Origin: UMGS363 sp051881775
GTDB taxonomy: Bacteria > Bacillota > Clostridia > Oscillospirales > Ruminococcaceae
Assembly: GCA_051881775.1 (NCBI GenBank)
Contig: JBJEQN010000049.1
Location: 1-15,947, forward strand
Length of the DNA: 15,947 bases
Direction: 5' to 3'
Within the stretch, counting starts at the first letter, position 1; every line of letters begins with the position of its first letter. Below, piece after piece: positions 7,675 through 13,669 of this stretch. The translations under genes were made by a program, and so were the position numbers. A model generated the notes under the pieces. It did no database searches. It worked only from the letters and a program-made list of their open reading frames with translations, and was not told where the DNA came from.

Positions 7675-9063
7675 TTAATATATAGATCCCGTAGTTCTGG
7701 GGAAGGGAATAACGTCTCTGATGTTCTGTATTCCCGTTGCGTACATAATAAGACGTTCAAAGCCGAGACCGAAGCCTGCGTGCTTTGCGCCGCCGTAACG
7801 CCGCAGGTCAAGATACCAGTCGTATTCTTCCTTGTCAAGTCCAAGCTCGTCCATACGCTTTTCAAGCAGTTCAAGACGTTCCTCACGCTGACTTCCGCCT
7901 ATAAGCTCTCCGACTCCCGGAACAAGCAGGTCTACCGCCGCAACGGTCTTTCCGTCATCGTTCATGCGCATATAGAAAGCCTTGATCTCTTTGGGGTAAT
8001 TTGTAACAAATACCGGCTTTCCGAATATTTTTTCGGTAAGATAGCGTTCGTGTTCAGTTTGCAGGTCACAGCCCCAATAAACGGGATATTCAAATTCCGC
8101 TCCGCAGTTTTCAAGCCTTTCAATAGCTTCTGTGTAGGTACAACGAGCAAAATCGGAGTTTACAACTGTGTTAAGTCGTTCTATCAGACCTTTATCGTAA
8201 AAATTATTGCAGAATTCAAGCTCATCGGAACATTCAGCCATAATCGCTTTCAGAACATATTTAAGCATACTTTCCGCAAGCTCCATATCGTCCTCAAGGT
8301 CTGCAAAGGCAATTTCAGGCTCTATCATCCAGAATTCTGCTGCGTGGCGCTGGGTGTATGACTTTTCCGCACGAAACGTGGGACCGAAGGTATAGATTTT
8401 GCCGAAAGCCATTGCCATACATTCGCCTTCAAGCTGACCCGAAACTGTCAAAGACGCAGGCTGACCGAAGAAGTCCTGTGAAAAATCAACTGCACCGTCC
8501 TCGGTTTTAGGCATGTTGTTTAGGTCAAGAGAAGTTACACGGAACATTTCTCCTGCGCCTTCACAGTCGTTTGCAGTAATAATCGGAGTGTGAGCGTACA
8601 CAAATCCGTTTTCATGGAAAAAGCGGTGGATAGCCTGCGAAGCAACAGAGCGCACCTTAAATGCAGCCTGAAAGGTGTTTGTTCTCATTCTCAGATGTGA
8701 AACAGTGCGGAGATATTCAAGGCTGTGAGCCTTTTTCTGCAAAGGATAATCGGGAGAAGAAGCACCCTCAACGGAAACGCTTTCGGCATTTATCTCCAAC
8801 GGCTGCTTGGCATTTGGAGTAAGAACTATCCTGCCGTTAACCGAAACAGCTGCACCTGTGTTGAGTTTGGATATACTTTCAAAGTTTGAGAGCTTGTCTG
8901 CCTCTGCAACGATCTGCAGAGGCTTGAAGCAGCTGCCGTCGCTAATCGACAAAAAAGCGAGATTTTTGCTTATGCGGACAGACTTTATCCAGCCGCAGAC
9001 CGTAACTTCCGAGCCGTTTTCATAATTTCTGCTGTAAACCTTATTTATTTCTGTACGTTTCAT
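7675..9063 (-). CDS. asnS: Asparaginyl-tRNA synthetase
   Basis: A 462-aa class IIb aminoacyl-tRNA synthetase that charges tRNA-Asn in the cytoplasm. The N-terminal OB-fold anticodon domain (~18-110) has VTVCGWIKSVR. Motif 2 is TFRAEKSYTQRHAAEFWMIE (229-248), and motif 3 lies in the last 40 residues (GFGLGFERLIMYATGIQNIR). The GECMAMAFGKIYTFGPTFRAE arrangement is as in AsnS rather than AspS. I place the start at 9063, preceded by AGAGG ten bases upstream; an in-frame ATG at 9138 has no ribosome binding site and adds 25 residues before the conserved fold. The gene is divergent from the amidase gene. Confidence 0.96.
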   Translation of the reverse strand: MKRTEINKVYSRNYENGSEVTVCGWIKSVRISKNLAFLSISDGSCFKPLQIVAEADKLSNFESISKLNTGAAVSVNGRIVLTPNAKQPLEINAESVSVEGASSPDYPLQKKAHSLEYLRTVSHLRMRTNTFQAAFKVRSVASQAIHRFFHENGFVYAHTPIITANDCEGAGEMFRVTSLDLNNMPKTEDGAVDFSQDFFGQPASLTVSGQLEGECMAMAFGKIYTFGPTFRAEKSYTQRHAAEFWMIEPEIAFADLEDDMELAESMLKYVLKAIMAECSDELEFCNNFYDKGLIERLNTVVNSDFARCTYTEAIERLENCGAEFEYPVYWGCDLQTEHERYLTEKIFGKPVFVTNYPKEIKAFYMRMNDDGKTVAAVDLLVPGVGELIGGSQREERLELLEKRMDELGLDKEEYDWYLDLRRYGGAKHAGFGLGFERLIMYATGIQNIRDVIPFPRTTGSIY

Positions 9064-9147
9064 TTTTTCAGCCTCTTGTAAATTAGTTTGATTCTGCCGA
9101 GCCTGTGAAATATAATCGGGCAAGTGCAAAATCTTCATTTCCGAAAT

Positions 9148-9176
9148 AGTATAACATATTTTTTTACAGATTACAA
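9148..9176 (-). promoter_or_regulatory. Promoter of asnS
   Basis: Minus strand: TTGTAA (9171-9176), 17-base spacer, TATACT (9148-9153), giving a leader of about 80 bases that supports the start at 9063. Confidence 0.6.
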
Positions 9177-9237
9177 TATTTTTAAGTCAAATAAACCTAT
9201 TAATTCTGCATTGCGTTTTGAAACGGTCAAACGATGC

Positions 9238-9266
9238 TTGCATTTGCGGCTCAAAGGTGGTATACT
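9238..9266 (+). promoter_or_regulatory. Promoter of the amidase gene
   Basis: TTGCAT (9238-9243), 17-base spacer, TATACT (9261-9266). This is a sigma-A-like promoter; I see no convincing sigma-E or sigma-G type hexamers in the 160 bases upstream of the gene. Confidence 0.6.
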
Positions 9267-9341
9267 GTATAAAGTAATAAGGCATATCCACTTTTTTTCT
9301 CTCATAAAATGTTGTAAAACAAGCTATGGGAGGAATATTTT

Positions 9342-9536
9342 ATGCTTAGTCAAAAATACAGGCGCAGATTTAACGCTGCTGCCGTTATTGCCGTTTTCTG
9401 CGTTTGTGCAGGAGTTATTCTTTATGCCAAAAACAAGCTGGAAGAAACGGTTTCCGTATCTGCTGTACCGCATAATGATACGGTCATTGTTCTTGATGCA
9501 GGGCAAGATAGGCGTGTGTTAAGTGTAGTTATCTAA
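9342..9536 (+). pseudogene. cwlD: CwlD-like amidase, 5' part, cut by the element
   Basis: Residues 1-54 of an N-acetylmuramoyl-L-alanine amidase (host part 9342-9503), then ten codons of element sequence and a stop. It holds the cytoplasmic basic start (KYRRR), one membrane/signal segment (residues 11-29) and the first strand of the Amidase_3 fold ending VIVLDAG. The zinc ligand His that should follow is lost, so this 64-aa product has no active site residue. GGGAGG at 9328-9333 fixes the start. Joined to 15284-15847 it gives 241 residues, against 237 in Bacillus CwlD, the spore-cortex amidase that makes muramic-delta-lactam. The CwlD assignment rests on length, single anchor and the SGAQ and FLSNTEEA motifs of the second part; another Amidase_3 enzyme is possible. 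Confidence 0.8.
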
Positions 9537-9540
9537 ATAC
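9504..9540 (+). other. attL: crossover CA and left recombinase arm
   Basis: Crossover dinucleotide CA at 9504-9505, followed by an arm containing TTAAGTGTAGTTAT at 9519-9532, 13 bases from CA. The mirror-image arm at the right end has the same spacing. Confidence 0.85.
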
Positions 9541-9606
9541 ACGGTTCAAACAGCTATTCTACGTTGTTTTTCAATATATGCTAATTTTCTTTGTTGATTT
9601 GTTTTT

Positions 9607-9652
9607 AGCTTGTATTCTGCTTTTTGATGTGGAATACAAGCTATTTTTATTT
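9607..9652 (+). terminator. Terminator just inside the left end
   Basis: Perfect 11-bp stem AGCTTGTATTC (9607-9617) with GAATACAAGCT (9632-9642), then ATTTTTATTT. It should stop transcription that starts at the amidase promoter and runs into the element, and in the circular form transcription coming out of the recombinase gene. Confidence 0.85.
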
Positions 9653-9760
9653 GTAAAGAAAAGCAAATGGTTTTGTTTACATGCGAAACCGCTTAAAACG
9701 TTGTGCATAAATGCCTAAAATACGTCAAAAAGTTTGATAGTTTTGTTTACGTGGATTTTC

Positions 9761-9789
9761 TTTACATATGTAAAATTATGTGCTATAAT
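9761..9789 (+). promoter_or_regulatory. Promoter of the resolvase gene with palindromic operator
   Basis: TTTACA (9761-9766), 17-base spacer, TATAAT (9784-9789). The -35 is half of the perfect 14-bp palindrome TTTACATATGTAAA (9761-9774). Upstream, TTTTGTTTAC occurs at 9671-9680 and 9741-9750. Confidence 0.75.
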
Positions 9790-9822
9790 GGTATCAATAA
9801 ATCACACGGAGGTAAAAACACT

Positions 9823-10422
9823 ATGGTATATGGATATTGCAGATGTAGCACCAACGAAACAAAACAGGATATAAACAGACAAAAACGAGAACTTGCAGAA
9901 CTTGGAGCAACCGCAGACACAATTTATTTTGAATATGAAAGCGGTACAAAAATCAATCGTCCAGAACTGAACAAGCTAATGAACGTTGTGCAGGAAGGCG
10001 ACACCATAGTAACAACAGAGATAAGCAGAATCACAAGAAGCACCAAACAACTTTGTGACATAATCGAAACGATAAAAAATAAACACTTAAAACTTGTAAT
10101 AAAAAACAGCGTAACGCTTGATTGTACAGCAGGTGAAAACATAGACCCTATGACAAAGGCTTTTTTACAAATGGCTGGAGTTTTCGCAGAACTTGAACGC
10201 AATATGATTTGTGACCGTGTAAAAAGCGGAATGAATAATGCAAAGGCTAAGGGGGTAAAGATAGGCAGACCGCAAAAGACAATAGACGATATACCCGACA
10301 GCGTGAAGAAACATTTTGACAAATACAGAAACGGAGAACTGACAAAAAAAGAATATGCAAGGCTTTGTAATATCAGCAGACCTACGCTTGATAAGTACAT
10401 AGCAATAATGACGGACAAATAA
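9823..10422 (+). CDS. Small serine recombinase (resolvase/invertase family)
   Basis: A 199-aa protein. The start at 9823 follows GGAGG (9808-9812) and gives the family-type N-terminus VYGYCRCSTNETKQDINRQ with catalytic Ser9 and the nearby arginines. The catalytic domain runs to ~140, with TTEISRITRSTKQL and the long E-helix FAELERNMICDRVKSGMNNAKAKG, then a short C-terminal helix-turn-helix (EYARLCNISRPTLDKYI). Length is typical of Tn3-type resolvases and DNA invertases. In a small circular element the expected job is resolving multimers; inversion is possible but I see no invertible segment. The unknown 132-aa gene follows after 20 bases. Confidence 0.93.
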   Translation: MVYGYCRCSTNETKQDINRQKRELAELGATADTIYFEYESGTKINRPELNKLMNVVQEGDTIVTTEISRITRSTKQLCDIIETIKNKHLKLVIKNSVTLDCTAGENIDPMTKAFLQMAGVFAELERNMICDRVKSGMNNAKAKGVKIGRPQKTIDDIPDSVKKHFDKYRNGELTKKEYARLCNISRPTLDKYIAIMTDK

Positions 10423-10442
10423 TTTTAAAGGAGTAACAAACG

Positions 10443-10841
10443 ATGAAATCAACTGTAAATGATACTATTCTTTTTGAAGCGGAAGAACTTATGCACTGCG
10501 TATCAGAGCAAGAACTAAAAATAAAAACAACAGCTTTTTTCGCAAGAGAACTTGACAACTGTGACAGCTTAGACGTTTATTTTGAAGAGCAAGGCAGAGC
10601 AAGCAACCCATGTTTTTTTGAATACTGTGACAATGCTTTTGAAGCTGACAGAGATAACACAATGTTAAGGTTGTTCCCGTCTTCTGTTGATAAGGTAGAT
10701 AAACTACTTGATAAATTTGCTGAAATGTACGGAGAACACAGCAATGAGTATAGAGCCATTGAAGAACTTTATAAAACAACTTTAGACCTTGGAATAAAAA
10801 CAGGGTACATATATTCAATGCTGACAGACGATAAAAAATAA
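10443..10841 (+). CDS. Hypothetical protein, 132 aa, acidic
   Basis: I do not recognise this protein. AAGGAG lies 8 bases before the ATG, and the gene forms a two-gene unit with the resolvase, closed by a terminator 11 bases downstream. The protein is acidic, with no membrane segment or signal. The C-terminal half is probably helical (SVDKVDKLLDKFAEMYGEHS, EYRAIEELYKTTLDLGIKTG). The N-terminal half has FFARELDNCDSLDVYFEEQG, with scattered cysteines (CV, NC, PC, YC) not spaced as a zinc finger. Placement suggests an accessory factor for the recombinase or an element maintenance gene, by inference only. Confidence 0.85.
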   Translation: MKSTVNDTILFEAEELMHCVSEQELKIKTTAFFARELDNCDSLDVYFEEQGRASNPCFFEYCDNAFEADRDNTMLRLFPSSVDKVDKLLDKFAEMYGEHSNEYRAIEELYKTTLDLGIKTGYIYSMLTDDKK

Positions 10842-10852
10842 AATAATTTTTG

Positions 10853-10888
10853 GAGCAGGTTTTATATTTAGACCTGCTCATTTTTATT
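10853..10888 (+). terminator. Terminator after the resolvase unit
   Basis: GAGCAGGT (10853-10860) pairs with ACCTGCTC (10872-10879), followed by ATTTTTATT. Confidence 0.88.
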
Positions 10889-11000
10889 ACAACGTCATAT
10901 AGGCTACTACAACGCCGTATAAGGCACGTTATAATTTTTAGGGTAAATTATACTACAAAGCATATAAAACGCCATACAACGCATTGTAGAACGTTATGTG
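10888..11000. repeat. Cluster of short TACAACG repeats
   Basis: TACAACGTCATAT at 10888-10900 and TACAACGCCGTAT at 10908-10920 are 20 bases apart, and TACAACGCATTGTA at 10975-10988 contains the same start in a TACAA-N4-TTGTA palindrome. Related AACGCCATAC and AACGTTATG lie between and after. Possible iterons or protein binding sites. Confidence 0.55.
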
Positions 11001-11195
11001 GCATACGGGGTTAATAACAATAGTTGAAAAATATTTTTATTGTGTTTTTAGTAGTCGCTATATATTTTTGTGGGGTAAAAACTTTTTGGGAAAAAGTATA
11101 TTAATTTAGTATAGTATTATATTTTAAAACTTTTTACAAAAAAATGACGTTTTACCCCAACCAAATTAAAATCAATGACCGTTAAACAACGTATA

Positions 11196-11241
11196 TACGT
11201 CATTTGCTGTTTTGGCTCTAAGTTCCGTATATGGAGAGAAA
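11196..11241 (+). repeat. 46-bp direct repeat, copy 1
   Basis: Matches 11330-11375 at 44 of 46 positions. It contains the near-palindrome TCCGTATATGGA. Confidence 0.9.
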
Positions 11242-11329
11242 GAAAAATAATGCTGAAAGATAAAAAATTACAAAAAAAAGCCTTTTCACTACAGTTTTGT
11301 GTTTTACAATACCACTCAAATGGCTTCCC

Positions 11330-11375
11330 TACGTCATTTGCAGGTTTGGCTCTAAGTTCCGTATATGGAGAGAAA
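11330..11375 (+). repeat. 46-bp direct repeat, copy 2
   Basis: Second copy, offset by 134 bases from the first; differs at two neighbouring positions of the early part (TGT against AGG). Confidence 0.9.
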
Positions 11376-11505
11376 AAAAGTATTACGGCGCAATGTTTAT
11401 TTTATGGGAAAATCCCAGTTACTACCTATATTTTTTTATGTCAAGTTTATGATATAGGGAACAACTGTTTATATAAATATTTTTGAAATGAAAGGGGGTT
11501 TTACA

Positions 11506-11700
11506 ATGTCAAACGAGAGTGTAAGAGCAAGACTAAAAAATTATGTAGCAAAATACGGCTCTACTTATTCAAGCATAGGACGGGATTGTAATTTCGGAAA
11601 GAAAAGTTATTACCTTGTTTCAAGGTTTGTCCGTGGTTTGGACTTAAACGACTATACATTAAAGATTATAGATAATTATTTAACTGAGCGTGGAGCTTAA
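11506..11700 (+). CDS. Small basic protein, possible helix-turn-helix regulator
   Basis: A 64-aa protein. The strong AAAGGGGG ahead of the ATG at 11506 decides this start over an upstream in-frame ATG at 11488. The stretch STYSSIGRDCNFGKKSYYLVSRFVRGLDLNDYTLKIIDNYL reads like two short helices, a turn and a recognition helix, followed by a helix typical of Cro/C1-type small repressors, but the match is weak. A small DNA-binding protein ahead of the replication-type genes would fit a copy-control or repressor role; this is inference. Confidence 0.7.
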   Translation: MSNESVRARLKNYVAKYGSTYSSIGRDCNFGKKSYYLVSRFVRGLDLNDYTLKIIDNYLTERGA

Positions 11701-11750
11701 TTTTTTTATGTCAAAAATTTTACTAATGAAGAAAGAGAGGTTAAAGCAAG

Positions 11751-11819
11751 ATGACAGCAGGAACAAATTATAACAGCATTACAGCAGTAAAGGCGGTGAT
11801 ATATTATCATATATGCTAA
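11751..11819 (+). CDS. Possible 22-codon reading frame
   Basis: ATG at 11751 with GAGAGG eleven bases upstream encodes 22 residues (MTAGTNYNSITAVKAVIYYH and two more) ending at TAA 11817-11819. A leader peptide for the structured region that follows is possible; it may equally be chance. Confidence 0.2.
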   Translation: MTAGTNYNSITAVKAVIYYHIC

Positions 11820-11868
11820 AGAGCGTTACACGGCGTTTTCGTGCGTTCTGGTGCATATATAATATATT
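11799..11868 (+). other. Structured region before the HNH gene
   Basis: ATATATTATCATATATGC (11799-11816) is an imperfect inverted match to GCATATATAATATATT (11853-11868). Between them CACG (11829-11832) and CGTG (11840-11843) form an inner hairpin. The expected ribosome binding site of the HNH gene is missing here, so a structure affecting its translation is possible. Confidence 0.4.
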
Positions 11869-11888
11869 GTCATTTGCCTAAATATTAT

Positions 11889-12290
11889 ATGAAAAATTCC
11901 AGAACAAAAAGAGCCGAGATAAACGGCGAAAAAATAAACGCCCCTTATATTAAGGGGGAACATTGGAAACCTATTAAAGGCTATAACAAAAAATATTACA
12001 TAAGCAACAAGGGCAGGATATACAGTTTTAAAAATAACAGACTTTTAAAAGAACAATATATTCAAGGATATTTGTATATTGAACTGAGCAACTGCAATAA
12101 GCGTAAAAAATATAGGATTCACAGGCTTGTTGCTATATATTTTATTCCTAACCCCGAAAATAAACGTGAAGTTCATCACAAGGACGGAAACGCCTTGAAC
12201 AATGATGTAAATAATTTAATGTGGGTAACTTGTAAAGAGCATAAAGCATTACACGCCGAAATGTTCAAGCAGAAAAGGGGGATAAAATGA
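11889..12290 (+). CDS. NUMOD4-HNH endonuclease
   Basis: 133 aa from the ATG at 11889; a GTG at 11841 would give 149 aa. Neither has a clear ribosome binding site. The NUMOD4 DNA-binding motif comes first (HWKPIKGYNKKYYISNKGRI), then the HNH nuclease core: IHRLVAIYFIPNPENKREVHHKDGN, followed by LNNDVNNLMWVTCKEHKALH. The HH pair, the Asn of LNND and the last His are the expected metal and catalytic positions. Such proteins are common free-standing homing-type endonucleases in phages and mobile elements. The stop overlaps the next start (ATGA), so the two are translated together. I see no intron or intein around it. Confidence 0.88.
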   Translation: MKNSRTKRAEINGEKINAPYIKGEHWKPIKGYNKKYYISNKGRIYSFKNNRLLKEQYIQGYLYIELSNCNKRKKYRIHRLVAIYFIPNPENKREVHHKDGNALNNDVNNLMWVTCKEHKALHAEMFKQKRGIK

Positions 12291-13186
12291 ACAAGCAGGA
12301 ATTAAAAGAACTTGAAACAGACGGCGTTTTTATGGGAATTGATACGATAGAAGTTAAAAGCGAAACACCAACGCCGTATAATAATATTGATAAAACATAT
12401 GTACGCAAAATAGAAAAAAGAGATATTAATACTAATTCTTTTACATATATTCTGAATCCCGACACGGCAAACAGCAATGTTCCGATATATGACAGTAATA
12501 CATATTACTCCGTATCTGATTATATGATAAACAGTTTAGAACTTACAGCACCGATAAAAACAAGAATAGATTTTCGTTTTGATTGTTTTAACGAAAATTA
12601 TGAAAAGTATGCAAAGCTGAACAAATTGCTTATACTGCTTATAGCAAACAAATATAATTTAAATAACCGCTATGAAAGTATAGACCCCTTATTATTGAAG
12701 CCTTTAACAGTAAGAGCGCAAAATACAAGACTTGAAATAGAAAATTATAACAAGTCTTTTGCAAGTCCAAATGATATTGTTAAAAACCGTTTAGAATTCC
12801 GTTCTAAACAATTGTACGATAACAGAAACGAAAATGTAAAAGAATATAACGAATTTAAAAAATGGTGCGAGCGCATACAGGAAAGTACAACCCCCGAAAA
12901 TTATAAATCTGTGCAGGATAATATAAACACGGCTTTGTATAATAATTATCTTAAAGAACAGCAGGAAATAAAGTGCTTTTCTATTAATGAATTTTTACAC
13001 GAATACCGAAATAGTATTTTTACAAGCAAACAATTGTCTGATTTATATAAGTGTATAGGATATAAAGACCCTGAGCAAAGCGCAAAGAAATATATAAAAC
13101 GCAAGGGGATAATATTATTCTCATTGAAAGACTTGATAATGTACACGGATATACTTTTAAATTCTGGTGATAGGTTTTTTGGATAA
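12287..13186 (+). CDS. Hypothetical protein, possible replication initiator
   Basis: A 299-aa protein starting in the ATGA overlap, with AAGGGGG ten bases upstream. The middle part has a strand RIDFRFDCFN (~100) and two repeated-looking stretches, RLEIENYNKSF and RLEFRSKQL (~133-162), a pattern reminiscent of rolling-circle Rep_trans and filamentous-phage-type replication proteins. The last ~60 residues (SKQLSDLYKCIGYKDPEQSA, then a strand) could be a winged helix. I see no HUH motif and no confirmed catalytic tyrosine, so the function is a guess from patterns and from the repeat-rich region upstream. It is very AT-rich and clearly not of host codon style. A terminator follows. Confidence 0.8.
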   Translation: MNKQELKELETDGVFMGIDTIEVKSETPTPYNNIDKTYVRKIEKRDINTNSFTYILNPDTANSNVPIYDSNTYYSVSDYMINSLELTAPIKTRIDFRFDCFNENYEKYAKLNKLLILLIANKYNLNNRYESIDPLLLKPLTVRAQNTRLEIENYNKSFASPNDIVKNRLEFRSKQLYDNRNENVKEYNEFKKWCERIQESTTPENYKSVQDNINTALYNNYLKEQQEIKCFSINEFLHEYRNSIFTSKQLSDLYKCIGYKDPEQSAKKYIKRKGIILFSLKDLIMYTDILLNSGDRFFG

Positions 13187-13213
13187 CAAAAAACGGAACA
13201 ATTAAACAGTACA

Positions 13214-13243
13214 AAAGGGGTACAAGTTGTACCCTTTTTTATT
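13214..13243 (+). terminator. Terminator after the possible initiator gene
   Basis: GGGTACAA (13218-13225) pairs with TTGTACCC (13227-13234), with AAAA before and TTTTTTATT after, so it may work both ways. Confidence 0.85.
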
Positions 13244-13349
13244 GTGCTAAAGTGAACAGTAAAACAAGTCGTAGACAGCGTTTGCAGGATTTTTGAAAAA
13301 TTGCTTTGTGATAATATGTAAAACGGAACGACACCACACATTAAACATT

Positions 13350-13377
13350 ACTTGTAAAATTTTAAAAATATACAAGT
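13350..13377. repeat. Inverted repeat between initiator and TnpW-like genes
   Basis: ACTTGTA (13350-13356) and TACAAGT (13371-13377), a perfect 7-bp repeat with a 14-base AT-only spacer. The same TACAAG/CTTGTA-type word is in the terminator stem upstream. The rest of 13244-13433 shows no other feature I can name. Confidence 0.4.
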
Positions 13378-13433
13378 CTATTTTCTTTTGCGTTGTCATA
13401 AGTTTTATCAAAACATTATAGGAGAAAAACACA

Positions 13434-13568
13434 ATGAAAAAACAAATATTTGTTTTAACTGAAAATTTTGCAAGCACTTCTGAGCAAGTGCGCAAAGAAA
13501 ATATTACAAAAATTATGGAACATATAATTAATAATATGTTTCAACAGGAACAAAAAAACAGTAAGTAA
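13434..13568 (+). CDS. TnpW-like small element protein
   Basis: A 44-aa protein with AGGAG ten bases upstream of its ATG, 101 bases before the recombinase gene. The sequence has a strand (KQIFVLTENF), then TSEQVRKENITKIMEHIINN. This layout, beta strand, F-x-x-TS-x-E and an amphipathic helix with K-I near its end, is that of the small TnpW-type proteins carried by Clostridium Tn4451-type elements. The role of TnpW is not known to me. The position beside a TnpX-type recombinase supports the call, but the match is from memory of the pattern and the protein is shorter than usual. Confidence 0.65.
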   Translation: MKKQIFVLTENFASTSEQVRKENITKIMEHIINNMFQQEQKNSK

Positions 13569-13576
13569 AAAAACAC

Positions 13577-13605
13577 TTGAATATAAAAAACAAATATGGT
13601 ATAAT
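13577..13605 (+). promoter_or_regulatory. Promoter of the large recombinase gene
   Basis: TTGAAT (13577-13582), 17-base spacer, TATAAT (13600-13605); the start point should be near 13612. Confidence 0.8.
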
Positions 13606-13636
13606 TATCGAGTATTTAGATAACTATACCATATTT
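13592..13636. promoter_or_regulatory. Operator-like inverted repeat with an att-arm copy
   Basis: AAATATGGTATA (13592-13603) and TATACCATATTT (13625-13636) flank the -10 and start point. Between and into them lies GTATTTAGATAACTA (13612-13626), the exact reverse complement of 9526-9540 in the left arm of the element. Confidence 0.65.
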
Positions 13637-13669
13637 TGTTATATTCTGATATGAAAGGATATGCAAATT

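Larger units (their letters stand above)
10889..11505. other. Non-coding region, candidate origin or control region of the element
   Basis: About 620 bases with no convincing gene. It holds the TACAACG cluster, a TGGGGTAAAA (11071-11080) / TTTTACCCCA (11150-11159) inverted repeat around a very AT-rich core, a small hairpin ACTTTTT-GGG-AAAAAGT (11081-11097), two 46-bp direct repeats, and TGGGA-AAA-TCCCA (11405-11417). Iteron-like repeats beside an AT-rich stretch fit a plasmid origin, but a regulatory RNA or operator region is possible. Confidence 0.45.

Noticed and set aside
9124..9522. 132-codon plus-strand frame ahead of and over the amidase 5' part
   Set aside because: Overlaps the asnS promoter and the amidase start in another frame, with no ribosome binding site.
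9703..9822. Upstream extension of the resolvase by 40 codons
   Set aside because: Covers the promoter and palindrome; GGAGG and the family N-terminus support 9823.
11196..11375. CRISPR array
   Set aside because: Only two copies with one 88-bp gap, no further repeats and no cas genes.
11175..11486. 103-codon open frame on the plus strand
   Set aside because: No ribosome binding site, runs through both 46-bp repeats and low-complexity AT-rich DNA, and the translation has no protein-like pattern.
11889..12290. HNH gene as part of a group I intron or intein
   Set aside because: The neighbouring genes are complete and I see no split host gene or intron core around it.
13661..13669. Recombinase start at 13661
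   Set aside because: Only one base from the AAAGGA box; 13670 has normal spacing.
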